A stretch of 64,000 nt of DNA from Borreliella spielmanii (GCF_014201705.1 NZ_JACHFA010000002.1:371228-435227); one strand, 5' to 3'; positions 48,222 to 58,777 are shown, numbered from the stretch's first letter. Notes: generated by a model from the letters alone, not told the origin. Program-made: numbers and translations.

Positions 48222-48608
48222 ATGGCGATGAATTATGTAAAATTTATAGTATTAATAGTTCTGCTTTTTTTTTATATTTGGTTTTTTATTATCCTCAGAA
48301 TGAAAAGGATTAATCTGTTTTTATTAGAGAAAATTAAAAATGGAGCAAAAATTTTAGACATTCGATCTCCCAAAGAATATAATAAGTCGCATTATTTGAA
48401 ATCAATTAACATTCCTTTTAATAATTTATTTGCTAAAAAAGATAAGTTGGGTGATTTTGAGTCCCAAATAATTGTTTATGGTAAAAGTTTTAATAAGTCT
48501 TACGAGGCTAAAAAAGTTTTAAAAAGTATGGGATTTAAGAATGTATTTGTGGCTGGTACTTTAAAAGACATGCCGCAAATGGAAAAAAAGAAGTTAGTTG
48601 ATGGCTAA
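48222..48608 (+). CDS. Membrane-anchored rhodanese-like protein without catalytic cysteine
   Basis: The 128-residue product has one membrane segment (about 6-26) and a rhodanese domain (about 34-125) with [20 protein letters not shown] and SINIPF. The active-site loop reads VYGKSFNKS (86-94), so Gly87 replaces the catalytic cysteine. The fold should therefore bind rather than transfer sulfur, despite the glpE label used in some annotations. Its end overlaps udk by 8 bp. Confidence 0.8.
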   Translation: MAMNYVKFIVLIVLLFFYIWFFIILRMKRINLFLLEKIKNGAKILDIRSPKEYNKSHYLKSINIPFNNLFAKKDKLGDFESQIIVYGKSFNKSYEAKKVLKSMGFKNVFVAGTLKDMPQMEKKKLVDG

Positions 48609-49221
48609 GATTATTGGGATATCTGGTGGTTCTGGAAGCGGAAAAACTACAGTTGTAAGCAAGATTAGTGAGTTTATTCCAGAGTTTGTCCTTATCTCTC
48701 AAGATAATTACTATAAGAGCGTGGGTGATTATGAATATGAGTTTTCTAAGGTAAATTTTGATCATCCGGATGCTTTTGATAATAATTTGTTTTATGAACA
48801 TTTGAAAAATTTAAAAAAAAATAGCCCAATAGACATGCCTCTTTATGACTTTATTAATCATAAAAGGCAGCTTAAAACGGTTTTGGTTGTTCCAACTCCT
48901 GTTGTTATTGTTGAAGGTATTATGATTTTTGTTGAAGAGAGGATAAGAAATTTAATAGATCTTAAAATATATATTGATACCCCAAATGATATTAGATTTA
49001 TTAGGCGTTTAAGGAGAGATATTTCTAAAAGGGGACGTACTTTAGAATCGGTTATTGATCAGTATTTAAGCACCACTAGATGGGGCTATTATAGGTTTAT
49101 TGAGCCTACCAAAGAATATGCTGACCTTATTATTCCTGAAGGAGGTCACAATGATAAAGCGCTTTATGTGCTTTCAACTTTTCTTAAGTCCTTAAGTAAA
49201 GAAGGGTTAGATTTTATCTAA
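48601..49221 (+). CDS. udk: Uridine kinase
   Basis: From ATG 48601 the product has 206 residues, with P-loop [13 protein letters not shown] (about 5-17), [17 protein letters not shown], and the lid region [15 protein letters not shown]. It phosphorylates uridine and cytidine, which matters in an organism that salvages nucleosides. It overlaps the rhodanese-like gene by 8 bp, and its TAA overlaps the priA stop (CTAA). Confidence 0.94.
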   Translation: MAKIIGISGGSGSGKTTVVSKISEFIPEFVLISQDNYYKSVGDYEYEFSKVNFDHPDAFDNNLFYEHLKNLKKNSPIDMPLYDFINHKRQLKTVLVVPTPVVIVEGIMIFVEERIRNLIDLKIYIDTPNDIRFIRRLRRDISKRGRTLESVIDQYLSTTRWGYYRFIEPTKEYADLIIPEGGHNDKALYVLSTFLKSLSKEGLDFI

Positions 49222-51206
49222 ATTAATGATATTGGATAGTAATCGATTTCAATGTAAACAGTATTTGTTATTTTTACCTTTTCTCTTGTTTTATTAACTA
49301 GTTTTTCAAGCAAGCTGTAGGATTTTGACAAATATATTATATTGTATCTGTAATTTTTAGATATTTTTTTCATAATAGCTTCTGATGGGCCTAAGTGATC
49401 AATTCCTTCTTGCAAAAATTCTTTAGATTTTTCAAAAAATTCCCAGCATTTTTGTTTAACAGATTCTTCATTTTTACTTCTAAATACTATTCTAATAATT
49501 TTGTTAAAAGGAGGATAGTTTAATTTTTTTCTTATATCTAGTTCTTGTTCGTAAAATTGTTCATATTGGTTCTTATAAGCATATTTTATGGCATAATAAT
49601 TAGGATTTTTTGTTTGTATAATAATTGTGTTATCATCTTTAAATCTTGCGACTCTTCCCATAATTTGTGAGAGTGTTGTAAAAATTCTTTCGCTGCTTCT
49701 AAAGTCAGGTAATCCTATTCCAATGTCTGCATTGATTATGCCTAGTGTTTTTATATTTTCAAAATTGAATCCTTTTGCAATGATTTGTGTTCCTATAAGT
49801 ATGTCTATTTCTTTATTTTCAAACTTATTTATTGAATTGATATTTTCTATTTTTGTAATATCAGAATCTATTCTTGCAATTTTTGCATTTGGCAAAAATT
49901 TTTTTAACTCTTTTTCAACAAGTTGAATTCCATAAGTTTTGTATTTAATGTCTTTTGATTTGCATTGAGGACAATAGTTTGTTGTTTTTGTTTTATAGCT
50001 ACAATAGTGACATGAAAGTTTGTTTTCTTTTTTGTAGTAAATTAGACTAAATGAGCAATTTGGGCAACAAATTATATGCCCACATTCGTTGCATTCGAGA
50101 TTTTTTAGGTATCCCCTTTTATTAATGAAAATTAAAGATTGTCTTTTTTCATTTAAACTTTTTTGTATACTGTATAATAGTTCTGATGAAATTGTGCTGG
50201 GTTCTTTTTTCATATTTATTATTTTTATATCTTCTATTTTGTTTTGAGAGAATTTGTTTTGCATTATTATTTTTTTTATTTGGTTATGTTTCATTGCGTG
50301 GTATGCTTCAAGAGAAGGTGTTGCGCTTCCCATTATAAATTTAGCATTAAATTTTTTTTGCAAAAAAAATGATATGTGTCTTGAATGAAATCTTGGAATA
50401 TTTTCAGATTTGTATGTAGTTTCGTGTTCTTCGTCCATAATTATTAATTTTAATTTGGTAAAAGGTAGCATTAGTACACTTTTAATGCCAATAACAACCA
50501 GACTTTCTCCATTTTTGACTTTATTCCATATTAAATTTTTATTAGAATTTGGAACTTTAGAGTTATATTCATAAATTTTATGGTGCATATTTAATGCATA
50601 TTTTATTCTTTTTATTATTTGATATCCTAATGATATTTCAGGAATCAAGAAAAGTACTTGTTGTTCTAGTGTTAAGTAGTATTCACACAATTTGATAAAT
50701 ATTTCAGTTTTTCCAGATCCAGGTATTCCAAAAAGGTAAAAAATATTGGTTTTTTCTGATCCAATAATTTCTTTGTAAATATTTTGTTGTTCAGTGTTTA
50801 GTTGAAGGGGCTTTTTATGAGCTGGATATGGATACTCATTTATTAAAGGTAATATTTGATTTTTTTTAGATTTTGAATTTTTAGGCAGCCCAAAGAATAA
50901 AGTTTCTCCAAATCCCGAAAATGTTTTTCTACTAATCCAATGTGCTAAATCAATGTTATGTTCTGTTATTATTTTAGTTTTATCTATTATTTTAATAATG
51001 TCTTTTATTTTAAATTCAAATTTTTCTTTAAATTCGTTTTCAAAATATTTTTTAATAATTATTCCAATTTTATTAGAGCCATTAAAATTAACCATTACCC
51101 TTATTCCAATTTCTAGATTCAAGTTAAATCTGTAAAAAAAAAGTTTATTTAAAGGAATATTTATTGCAATTTCATAGTAATAATTTGAATGACGATGTTC
51201 AACCAT
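49218..51206 (-). CDS. priA: Primosomal replication restart helicase PriA
   Basis: The 662-residue product has an N-terminal DNA 3'-end-binding domain (1-105), a helicase core with Walker [21 protein letters not shown] and GSATPSLEA, and the zinc-binding insertion with paired cysteines ([21 protein letters not shown]). Helicase motifs VI include QIMGRVARF. It restarts stalled forks. It ends the long minus-strand run from cdaA and overlaps the UDG-like gene by 8 bp. Confidence 0.95.
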   Translation of the reverse strand: MVEHRHSNYYYEIAINIPLNKLFFYRFNLNLEIGIRVMVNFNGSNKIGIIIKKYFENEFKEKFEFKIKDIIKIIDKTKIITEHNIDLAHWISRKTFSGFGETLFFGLPKNSKSKKNQILPLINEYPYPAHKKPLQLNTEQQNIYKEIIGSEKTNIFYLFGIPGSGKTEIFIKLCEYYLTLEQQVLFLIPEISLGYQIIKRIKYALNMHHKIYEYNSKVPNSNKNLIWNKVKNGESLVVIGIKSVLMLPFTKLKLIIMDEEHETTYKSENIPRFHSRHISFFLQKKFNAKFIMGSATPSLEAYHAMKHNQIKKIIMQNKFSQNKIEDIKIINMKKEPSTISSELLYSIQKSLNEKRQSLIFINKRGYLKNLECNECGHIICCPNCSFSLIYYKKENKLSCHYCSYKTKTTNYCPQCKSKDIKYKTYGIQLVEKELKKFLPNAKIARIDSDITKIENINSINKFENKEIDILIGTQIIAKGFNFENIKTLGIINADIGIGLPDFRSSERIFTTLSQIMGRVARFKDDNTIIIQTKNPNYYAIKYAYKNQYEQFYEQELDIRKKLNYPPFNKIIRIVFRSKNEESVKQKCWEFFEKSKEFLQEGIDHLGPSEAIMKKISKNYRYNIIYLSKSYSLLEKLVNKTREKVKITNTVYIEIDYYPISLI

Positions 51207-51807
51207 ATTTTATTATGCCTTTTATTATTTTTAAATCTTGCCATATTTCTTTTTTTAATTCTGGATTTTTTATTTGATTTGTAGGAAGGTATGTTAAAAC
51301 CAGCGGAATACCTTTAAATCTTAGTTCTATGCCTCTTACAATTTGAATTCTTAATGGTTGATTTAAGAAAAAATCTATTTCTTCGCAAGATAAAATTGCT
51401 TTGGGGTTTTTGTTGCTGATTTCCAAGTTAAGTGATTCAATAGTATCTATTATTTTATAATTGTGCATGTTTATGCTTTTGCACCATTTTTTTATAATAT
51501 CTCTTGAAGATTCGTTAAGATGGTTTTTGTTTACATATATTATGATGTAATTGCTTATACTTTTTTCTTGTAAACCATTATTTGATAATAGGCCCGTTAA
51601 GTTTTTGGTTTTTAAGGCTGCCCCGGGTATTTCTGTAGGTTCTTTACTATTTTCATTTTTTTGATAAATTTTAACATTTTTAACTTTTTCTATTTTTTGT
51701 TTAATCTCAATATCTATTTTTTCAAGATTTTCTGTAATTTTGCCTTCAATATTATTTGTCAATATTTTAAGTAAAAAAAGTTTTTTAGCTAAAATATTGT
51801 TATTCAT
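51199..51807 (-). CDS. Unknown protein resembling a degenerate family 4 uracil-DNA glycosylase
   Basis: The 202-residue product is usually called hypothetical. Its C-terminus, TYLPTNQIKNPELKKEIWQD (172-191), closely resembles the family 4 UDG end pattern TYHPxxLLRNPELKREAWxD. Leu174 stands where the active-site His would be. The segment LLSNNGLQEKSISNYIIIYV (about 73-92) resembles LLxxIGLxREDVYITNVV. The N-terminal 55 residues are Lys/Asn-rich, and the GEAPG loop is not convincing. I infer a UDG-like fold without activity. It overlaps truA and priA by 8 bp each. Confidence 0.5.
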   Translation of the reverse strand: MNNNILAKKLFLLKILTNNIEGKITENLEKIDIEIKQKIEKVKNVKIYQKNENSKEPTEIPGAALKTKNLTGLLSNNGLQEKSISNYIIIYVNKNHLNESSRDIIKKWCKSINMHNYKIIDTIESLNLEISNKNPKAILSCEEIDFFLNQPLRIQIVRGIELRFKGIPLVLTYLPTNQIKNPELKKEIWQDLKIIKGIIKYG

Positions 51808-52540
51808 AATAAACCTTGTCTAAAAATAAAGCATTTGCGGGTGCAGTTGTTCTTGCAAGATTTCTATTTTTTGATTGTAGTATTTCTTCAAAAGTAAAAA
51901 TTGATTCGTTTTTTATTTCGATATCTAGCATTGTACCTACTATTGATCTTACCATTTTCCACAAAAAAGAAGATCCTATTATTTCAAAAATAATATATTT
52001 TCCCTTTTTTTTAAATTTGGCAAAATGTATGTGCCTAAATTTGGATTTGCTTCTATCTTTTATGCATGAAAATGTGGTAAAATCGTGACTTCCAATTAAT
52101 ATTTTAGCCATTTGGTTTAAATTACTTATGTTTAGTTTTTTATTTACATAATAAGCTTGATAGCCTTCCCAGGGGTAGTAGTTATCGCTGTTTAATATAC
52201 AGTAACTGTATTTTCTTTTTTGAGCGCTAAAACGTGGATGAAATGAATTTTTCACATGCTTGAGTTTTAGTATTTTTATACCAGATTTTAATAAAATTGC
52301 ATTTAAAGCTTTTTTTAGATTGTTTAGCTGAATATCGATGTTCATATTAAAAGTTATTATTTGTCTTTTTGCATGGACTCCTTTATCTGTTCTTCCGGAT
52401 GAATGAATCTTTATTTTTTTTTTGTTGATTTTCATTAGAGCTTTTTCAATTTCTCCTTGAATTGTAGGTTTTGTTGGTTGTATTTGAAATCCATGATATA
52501 TAGATCCGTCATAAGCGATTTCAGCTAATATTTTTTTCAT
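51800..52540 (-). CDS. truA: tRNA pseudouridine(38-40) synthase
   Basis: The 246-residue product has the catalytic motif SSGRTDKGVHA (Asp about 52), FHPRFSAQKRKYSYCI and FLWKMVRSIVGTMLDI, all standard for TruA. It modifies positions 38-40 of several tRNAs. Its ATG directly abuts the stop of the DUF2225 gene upstream, and its end overlaps the UDG-like gene. Confidence 0.95.
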   Translation of the reverse strand: MKKILAEIAYDGSIYHGFQIQPTKPTIQGEIEKALMKINKKKIKIHSSGRTDKGVHAKRQIITFNMNIDIQLNNLKKALNAILLKSGIKILKLKHVKNSFHPRFSAQKRKYSYCILNSDNYYPWEGYQAYYVNKKLNISNLNQMAKILIGSHDFTTFSCIKDRSKSKFRHIHFAKFKKKGKYIIFEIIGSSFLWKMVRSIVGTMLDIEIKNESIFTFEEILQSKNRNLARTTAPANALFLDKVYYE

Positions 52541-53380
52541 TTATTTAAGATTTTTCATTTCCTTTGATATTTTAAAGTAAACTTCTTTGATTTTGTCTAA
52601 AAGTATTGAAGGTTTTTCTTTTGAAGATTTACCCATTCCTGCTATCTTAGAAAGAGTAGTTTTTATGTCGTTTAATTGTTTGTATCTGTATTCTTTATTG
52701 TCCTTATTTCCATAAAAGTATTCTAGAAGGCCTGATAAGTAAAGAACACTGTCATAGCCATAATTTTTGTCTGTATCTGGGCCAAATATGGTTGACGAGC
52801 TAACAGGTTCTGAATTGTCTTTGTCTTTTTCGATAACCAGTTTATAAAGATATGCAGCTTTGTGGTAAAATATTTTTTGAAGATAATTATAGTTTTTGTC
52901 TGGTTCTTCTTTTTCAAGGTCTTCAAATGTCCAAGCGGCTCTTATTGCTGATTTTGCTTGATTTAATGTGGGGTTATGGTTCTTTTCAAGATGCTCATAA
53001 CATAGCATGGCAAGAATATAGCTTGCAGCTCCTTCTTTTAATGTTCTAGATTTGCTAAAGTTGATCATATTATCAAAAATAGCATTTATTTTTTTTCTTT
53101 CGGATTTTTTATTTTGCAAAATTTCTTTTTTGTTTTTAGGAATTGAATTAAATTCGTTTGGGAATGTTGCAAAGTAGCATTTTGGACATACTATTACAGA
53201 ATATATTCTAGGATAAATATTGCCATATTTTTCGTTTTTTATATATTCTCTTTTTAGATCAATTTTCAACTTTCCAGCTATTAATCTGCTACTTCCAGTC
53301 AAAAGTTCTTCTTTTTGAAATTTAAAAGAGCATATTGGGCACTCAATTTTTTCTTTTGTAAAATATGATATTTTTTTCAT
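52541..53380 (-). CDS. DUF2225-family zinc-ribbon/TPR-like protein
   Basis: The 279-residue product starts with two cysteine pairs, CPIC (about 14-17) and CPKC (about 65-68), either side of the segment ending YPRIYSVIVCPKCYFATFP. This fits the DUF2225 family and implies a zinc ribbon. The rest is helical with TPR-like spacing (ASYILAMLCYEHLEK, KSAIRAAWTFEDLEKEE). Role unknown. It lies 3 bp after acpS and abuts truA. Confidence 0.78.
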   Translation of the reverse strand: MKKISYFTKEKIECPICSFKFQKEELLTGSSRLIAGKLKIDLKREYIKNEKYGNIYPRIYSVIVCPKCYFATFPNEFNSIPKNKKEILQNKKSERKKINAIFDNMINFSKSRTLKEGAASYILAMLCYEHLEKNHNPTLNQAKSAIRAAWTFEDLEKEEPDKNYNYLQKIFYHKAAYLYKLVIEKDKDNSEPVSSSTIFGPDTDKNYGYDSVLYLSGLLEYFYGNKDNKEYRYKQLNDIKTTLSKIAGMGKSSKEKPSILLDKIKEVYFKISKEMKNLK

Positions 53381-53383
53381 GAA

Positions 53384-53758
53384 TTAATTTTCTACCATTA
53401 CAAATGCAATAGCGTACTCCTTTTCATGGGATATTGTTAGGTATAGTTTTAAATTCATTTTTATTGCAAATTTTTCAATTTCATTATGCAAACAAAATTT
53501 TGCATTTCCTTTTAAAGATTTTATTACCTCAATATCTTTAAGACTGTAATTTATTTTATATTGCAATAGTGGAGTTAATGCTTTGATTAAAGATTCTTTA
53601 GCTGCAAATTTTCCAGCTAAACTTTCTATAATGTTGCCCCCTTTTAATTTAAAATTTTCAATCTCTTTATATGTAAAAAATCTCTCCAATTTTTTTTTAT
53701 TTTCTAAAAAACTTTTAAATCTTTCAACTCTTATTATATCACATCCTATTGACCTCAT
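53384..53758 (-). CDS. acpS: Holo-[acyl-carrier-protein] synthase
   Basis: The 124-residue product has the two family motifs: [12 protein letters not shown] (Asp7, Mg ligand) and [15 protein letters not shown] (Glu of the KESxxKA signature). It transfers phosphopantetheine from CoA to acyl carrier protein. Its start overlaps the ybbR stop by 4 nt, so it is translated with the c-di-AMP genes. Confidence 0.93.
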   Translation of the reverse strand: MRSIGCDIIRVERFKSFLENKKKLERFFTYKEIENFKLKGGNIIESLAGKFAAKESLIKALTPLLQYKINYSLKDIEVIKSLKGNAKFCLHNEIEKFAIKMNLKLYLTISHEKEYAIAFVMVEN

Positions 53759-54756
53759 GGTTTGACCCCTGAGCTTTCAATTATTTCCAGTTTTATTTTT
53801 TTAGGTTCATAATCATATATTTCTGTTTCATTGATATTCTCTTTAAGAATTATATTTGTACTAATATTGTAAACCCCAGGAGTTTTTATATTTGCTAAAT
53901 CAAAAGCAAAGCTTATATTTTGATTGTTTATATGGGTTTTAATTTGTTTTTCAGGAAGCCTTGTTTTTATTTTTACAAACGCTTTGTTTTCTGAGTTTAT
54001 TTTTTCTCTATCTTTAATCTCAAGGCCATTTTTTAGGTTATTAAAAATAAGATTAGGAGATTTTATTGTTGAGTATGAATATTTTTTGTTTAAATAAATA
54101 TTGATTACTACATGATTTTTTTCAAACACAACTAGGGGATTTGGGGGAACTACTTCAAGATAATCTGATACAAATAGGGTTCTTGTATCAAACTCTTTGA
54201 CGTTGGTTTGAATAGTGTTTATTTTTTTAAGCTCTTGTTCGGGGCCACATACCAATAAATGTTCGGGTAATATATTGTATTTTGCAATAAAATATTCGCC
54301 TTTACCATCTTTTTCTATAAGTTTAAATTTAGGTTCTATTTTTACTAATTTGGAGATTTTGTTATCAAGATTTAGCACCACATTTGTTTTTGAAAGTTTA
54401 TATTCTGCAATATGTATTGAGTTAAGATTTTTTATTTTTATTGGTAGCTTATATTTTCCAGGAATCTTTATTTTTGATGCTTCAATAAATAATATTATTT
54501 TATTAAGATCAAGGTATTTTAAGTCATCTTTGTTAACTTTTATTGTAATCTTGACTTTGCTAAAGTCAGGAATTTTTCCAAGAGCTATTTGATCATTTAA
54601 GATAATGTCGAATTCTTTTTCAGTTGTTATTGATTCAATTTTATTGAAATGAAACGCTACAAGCATTAGAATAGCTATTAAAATAGAAATGGCTTTATTT
54701 TGCCAATCATCGAATAGTAAACCTATTATATTTGTTATTTTTTTGCTTATTTTCAT
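53755..54756 (-). CDS. YbbR-domain membrane protein (CdaR-like)
   Basis: The 333-residue product has one N-terminal membrane segment (about 18-36) followed by repeated YbbR domains of about 80 residues on the outer side of the membrane, for example [20 protein letters not shown] and [20 protein letters not shown]. In Firmicutes, YbbR (CdaR) regulates the diadenylate cyclase CdaA encoded next to it. The same order, cdaA then ybbR with a 4-bp gap, is found here. The usual third gene, glmM, is replaced by acpS. Confidence 0.85.
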   Translation of the reverse strand: MKISKKITNIIGLLFDDWQNKAISILIAILMLVAFHFNKIESITTEKEFDIILNDQIALGKIPDFSKVKITIKVNKDDLKYLDLNKIILFIEASKIKIPGKYKLPIKIKNLNSIHIAEYKLSKTNVVLNLDNKISKLVKIEPKFKLIEKDGKGEYFIAKYNILPEHLLVCGPEQELKKINTIQTNVKEFDTRTLFVSDYLEVVPPNPLVVFEKNHVVINIYLNKKYSYSTIKSPNLIFNNLKNGLEIKDREKINSENKAFVKIKTRLPEKQIKTHINNQNISFAFDLANIKTPGVYNISTNIILKENINETEIYDYEPKKIKLEIIESSGVKP

Positions 54757-54760
54757 TATT

Positions 54761-55546
54761 TTACTCTATTAGCTCGAGATTCAATTTATTTCTAATTTCA
54801 TTTAAACTTAAATTGTATTCCAATTTTGCATTGATTGTAATAGAAATAGATCCAGTCTCTTCGGAGGTTATTATTGTTATTGCATCAGAATTTTCAGAAA
54901 TCCCAAGTCCTGCTCTGTGTCTTGTTCCAAATGCTTTGCTAATAGAATCAACATTAGATAATGGTAAAAATGAGCCTGCATATTTTAATTTATTTTTACT
55001 AATTATTACAGCTCCATCGTGAAGAGGGGTTTCGCGCTCAAATAGTGATATTAACAGCTCGCTAGATACTAGTGCATCAATTTTAGTTCCTTTGTTTATT
55101 ATTTGCTCCAGTTGTATTTTTTTTTCAATGCATATTAGGCTGCCAGATTTGCTTTCAGATAGGTGTTGAACTGCTTTTAGGATTTCAGAAATAACTTTTA
55201 AAGTTTCTTCTTTTTTATTTGAAAGCTTAAAAGCTAAATTGAAATTTCCAATTTGCATTATTATTTTTTTTATTTCTTGATTAAAAAGTATAACTATTGC
55301 TATTGGTAATATATTGCCTATATAATTTAACAACCAACTAATAGTATAGAGATTTAAATAATATGAGATAATTCCTATAGAGATGATGGTTAACATTCCT
55401 TTTAGTAGATTTGTAGAATAAGAATTGATTACATTTTTGTATATGTAGTATACTAGGATGCTCATTAAGCTTAGATCTAAAATTCTTGAAAAAGTATCTT
55501 TTATTTGATTTAAATCATTTATGTCTATCACAAATTTTCTACTCAA
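54761..55546 (-). CDS. cdaA: Diadenylate cyclase (c-di-AMP synthase)
   Basis: The 261-residue product has an N-terminal membrane part of about three helices (25-97) and a DAC domain with both active-site motifs: DGAVII (177-182) and GTRHRAGLG (207-215). It makes c-di-AMP from two ATP. The start is taken as TTG at 55546; a GTG five codons later is possible. It heads the minus-strand run cdaA-ybbR-acpS-DUF2225-truA-UDG-like-priA. Confidence 0.94.
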   Translation of the reverse strand: MSRKFVIDINDLNQIKDTFSRILDLSLMSILVYYIYKNVINSYSTNLLKGMLTIISIGIISYYLNLYTISWLLNYIGNILPIAIVILFNQEIKKIIMQIGNFNLAFKLSNKKEETLKVISEILKAVQHLSESKSGSLICIEKKIQLEQIINKGTKIDALVSSELLISLFERETPLHDGAVIISKNKLKYAGSFLPLSNVDSISKAFGTRHRAGLGISENSDAITIITSEETGSISITINAKLEYNLSLNEIRNKLNLELIE

Positions 55547-55648
55547 TGCTAAAACACTGTACTTATTAATCTATATTAGTATAATATAAAATATATAAAT
55601 AAGCATAGTTTACAATTATTACAATTAAATTAAATTGTTTTTGAATTT

Positions 55649-56506
55649 ATGAATGAAAGAGAAAATATTATAGCTTTAATATTTGATTTTGATAATACTC
55701 TTATTTATGGTAATATGCAGCAAGTATTGTTTGATGAGTATTGCGTTGATTCTTGTTCTTTTTGGAGAGAAGTTGAAAGCTTAGAGTATGTTTATAATCA
55801 AAATGGTTATAATATAATTTCTAATGAAATGATATATTTGTCTCATTTTTTAACCTATGTAAGAGAGGGGTTTTTTAAAAGTCTGGATAATAAAGTATTA
55901 TTTAATTTAGGTGCTAAGTTAAGATTTTTTGAAGGGGTTATTGGTTTATTTGATGAGATATCTAAAATAAATAAAAATTTGGAAAATAATAATTCTCAAG
56001 TTAAGATTTATATTGTTTCAAGTGGGTTTAGACAAATGATTTTGGGAAGCAAAATTGCACCTTATGTGAGCAAAGTGTGGGCATGTGAGTTTATAGACTC
56101 TTATTTGATGCCTTTTTATGAACTTAGAGATAAAAAATTTTCTAAAAATAAGGTTTTAAGCAGTGTTTGTTACTTTGTAGATCATACAATAAAAACCAGA
56201 GTTATTTTTGAAATTAATAAAGGTTCTTATGAGAAGATTAATCAGAGAGTACCAGAGAGTAAAAGACAAATTCCTTTTAAAAATATATTTTACATTGCAG
56301 ATGGATTTAGTGATATTCCGGCATTTGAAATCTTAAACAATATTTTGAATCATTGTGGAAATACTTTGACGGTGTATCATGGAAATGATACGAATGCAAA
56401 AAAATTGTTTTATGAAAATAGAGTAGGAGATTTTGCTGAGGCTGATTATAGTAAAGGCACCAAATTGTATAATTGGATAATGGAAAAAATTTGCTTGAGT
56501 GTTTAA
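55649..56506 (+). CDS. HAD-superfamily hydrolase
   Basis: The 285-residue product has the nucleophile motif IFDFDNTLIYG (Asp13 and Asp15), a serine motif in IVSSGFRQM (about 128-136), a Lys near KNKVLS, and the acidic motif YIADGFSDIPAF (about 213-224). A helical cap lies between motifs I and II. This fits a phosphoserine phosphatase-like HAD phosphatase with unknown substrate. It is divergent from cdaA. Confidence 0.82.
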   Translation: MNERENIIALIFDFDNTLIYGNMQQVLFDEYCVDSCSFWREVESLEYVYNQNGYNIISNEMIYLSHFLTYVREGFFKSLDNKVLFNLGAKLRFFEGVIGLFDEISKINKNLENNNSQVKIYIVSSGFRQMILGSKIAPYVSKVWACEFIDSYLMPFYELRDKKFSKNKVLSSVCYFVDHTIKTRVIFEINKGSYEKINQRVPESKRQIPFKNIFYIADGFSDIPAFEILNNILNHCGNTLTVYHGNDTNAKKLFYENRVGDFAEADYSKGTKLYNWIMEKICLSV

Positions 56507-56563
56507 TTCATTATTACTTTTGTTTAGTTGATAAAAACAGTATAAAAAACAAAAAGAGGGAAT

Positions 56564-57652
56564 ATGTTTAAAGATTTAAATACAAATCAAGGGTTAAGGC
56601 CTTGGAGAATAGAATCTGTTTTTCATTGTATTGTCATAGTTTTAATATTTATTGGGGCTTTTAAAATAGCAGAAGCGGTATTTAAACCTTTGGCTATTTC
56701 TATAGTGTTGGGATTTTTGGTTTATCCCGTTTATACTTTTTTGGCAAGATTTAAAGTTCCGAAGTTTTTGATAGTTTTTCTTATATTTTTTTTATTATTT
56801 TCTTTTTCTTATTTAATTTTTAGTTTTGTTTATTACAGTGTTACTGTTTTAATGAAGCAATTACCCTACTATCAAAATCAATTAGCATTCATTATGAAAG
56901 ACGTGCTTAGTCGCTATAAAGTTGATAGTTCTGTTATTAATGATATAAATTTTTCTGGTTATATTTATCCGTTTTTAACAAGAGCTTCTAATGAGATTAT
57001 TGGATTTACAAGTAGCTTGGTAGTAGTATTTTTGTTGTTGTATTTTTTGCTTTCAGAAATACATGTTTTTGGAATGAAACTTGATAAAGCGTTTAAAAAG
57101 CCAGTATCTACTAGATTTATTGGGGCTTTAGATACGATCAATAATCAAATTGGCAAATATTTAGGGATAAAAATTCTTGTAAGCTGCTTAACAGGTATTT
57201 TAGTGTTTATTGGATTAACTTTGTTTGGGCAAGATTTTCCTCTTGTTTGGGCAGTTCTTACTTTTGTTTTCAATTTTATTCCTAGTATTGGGTCTATATT
57301 AGCTGTGTTTTTTATTGTAATAACATCTTTAATTCAATTTTATCCAAATTTAAACATAGTGCTTTATATTTTTCTATACAATACTTCTGTTCAAATGTTG
57401 ATTGGAAATATTCTTGAGCCGAAAATGCAGGGAAAAAGACTTGATATTTCACCATTTTTACTCTTATGTTTTTTGTTTTTTTGGGGTTGGCTTTGGGGTA
57501 TTGTGGGCCTTTTAATAGCTTATCCTTTTACTGTGATTGTAAAGGTAATAGTTGACAATGTAAGTTGGCTAAAGTCTTTTTCGGTATTTTTAGGTGGTTC
57601 TGAGATTTTAAGCAGTATTAGCCATGTTTCAGGCAAAGATGAGGAGATTTAA
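56564..57652 (+). CDS. AI-2E transporter-family membrane protein
   Basis: The 362-residue protein has seven to eight membrane segments and the family pattern: paired N-terminal helices (AIVFKPLAISIVLGFLVYP region), a soluble loop (about 95-140), and the conserved block FNFIPSIGSILAV and GNILEPKMQGKRLDISPF near 235-300. Families of this type (PF01594) include AI-2 exporters and Na/H antiporters, so substrate is uncertain. AGAGGG precedes the ATG. It ends 2 bp before trpS. Confidence 0.87.
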   Translation: MFKDLNTNQGLRPWRIESVFHCIVIVLIFIGAFKIAEAVFKPLAISIVLGFLVYPVYTFLARFKVPKFLIVFLIFFLLFSFSYLIFSFVYYSVTVLMKQLPYYQNQLAFIMKDVLSRYKVDSSVINDINFSGYIYPFLTRASNEIIGFTSSLVVVFLLLYFLLSEIHVFGMKLDKAFKKPVSTRFIGALDTINNQIGKYLGIKILVSCLTGILVFIGLTLFGQDFPLVWAVLTFVFNFIPSIGSILAVFFIVITSLIQFYPNLNIVLYIFLYNTSVQMLIGNILEPKMQGKRLDISPFLLLCFLFFWGWLWGIVGLLIAYPFTVIVKVIVDNVSWLKSFSVFLGGSEILSSISHVSGKDEEI

Positions 57653-57654
57653 TT

Positions 57655-58701
57655 TTGAAAAGAAAGGTTATGCTTACGGGAGATAGACCCACTGGAGCGC
57701 TGCATTTAGGACACTATGTGGGATCTGTAGTAAATCGATTAAAATTTCAAGAAGAGTATGAGACATATTTTATTATAGCCGATTTACACACTTTGACTAC
57801 AAAACCCGATTTGAAAAGCATCAATACAATACCCTTTAATGTTAGAGAAATGGTTTTAGATTATCTTGCTTGTGGGATTAATCCTAATAAGGTTAGTATA
57901 TATTTGCAATCAGCTATACCCGAGCTCATCGAGCTTTATTTAATATTTTCAATGATTGTTACTGTTGCTAGGTTGCAAAGGATTCCCAGCATAAAGGATA
58001 TGAGTATTGCTGCCGGACTTAAAGAGATTCCTTATGGTCTTTTAGGATATCCCGTTCTTATGAGTGCAGATATTTTAATGGCAAAAGCAAATTTAGTTCC
58101 CGTTGGGCGTGATAATGAATCTCACATTGAATTTGCAAGAGAACTTGCAAGAAGGTTTAACCATTTATACAAAAATAATTTTTTTCCAATACCCGAATCT
58201 GTTTTCACGGATTCTCGTCCTTTAGTGGGCATTTTCGGTAAAAATAAAATGAGCAAGAGTCTTAATAATGCAATTTTTTTAAACGATGATGAAAATTTGT
58301 TAGAAAAAAAAATTATGTCTATGTATACAGATCCAAATAGAATAAGGGCAGATGTCCCTGGTAATGTTGATGGTAACCCTGTTTTTATTTATCATAGTAT
58401 TTTTAATAGTAATCATGAGGAAGTTGAAGATCTTAAAAGTAGGTACAAGAAGGGTAAAGTAGGTGATGTTGAAGTTAAGAAGAGATTGTTTTTAGCTTTG
58501 AATAACTTTTTAAAGCCAATCAGAGATAAAAGAAGTTTTTATGAAGCTAAAAAAAAAGACTATATTAATGAAATTATTTTTGATGGTACGAACAAGGCAA
58601 GGTCTATTGCAGGTAAAGTAGTAAAAGATGTGAAAGATTTAATAGGACTTTCAAAAACTTGGAATGGAATAAAATATGGTGCTGAAAAAAATAAAAAATG
58701 A
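57655..58701 (+). CDS. trpS: Tryptophanyl-tRNA synthetase
   Basis: The 348-residue class I synthetase has the HIGH-like motif TGALHLGHYVG (13-23) and KMSKS in GKNKMSKSLNNA (about 195-206). Length and the ADILMAKANLVPVG region match bacterial TrpRS. The TTG start at 57655 lies 2 bp after the permease stop and uses AGGAG in its last codons. Confidence 0.96.
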   Translation: MKRKVMLTGDRPTGALHLGHYVGSVVNRLKFQEEYETYFIIADLHTLTTKPDLKSINTIPFNVREMVLDYLACGINPNKVSIYLQSAIPELIELYLIFSMIVTVARLQRIPSIKDMSIAAGLKEIPYGLLGYPVLMSADILMAKANLVPVGRDNESHIEFARELARRFNHLYKNNFFPIPESVFTDSRPLVGIFGKNKMSKSLNNAIFLNDDENLLEKKIMSMYTDPNRIRADVPGNVDGNPVFIYHSIFNSNHEEVEDLKSRYKKGKVGDVEVKKRLFLALNNFLKPIRDKRSFYEAKKKDYINEIIFDGTNKARSIAGKVVKDVKDLIGLSKTWNGIKYGAEKNKK

Positions 58702-58777
58702 AGAATGAAAATTATTGATTTTATGCTAGACTTATAGTGGTGATTAACTTATTATTTAAATCAAACAATATTAATTA

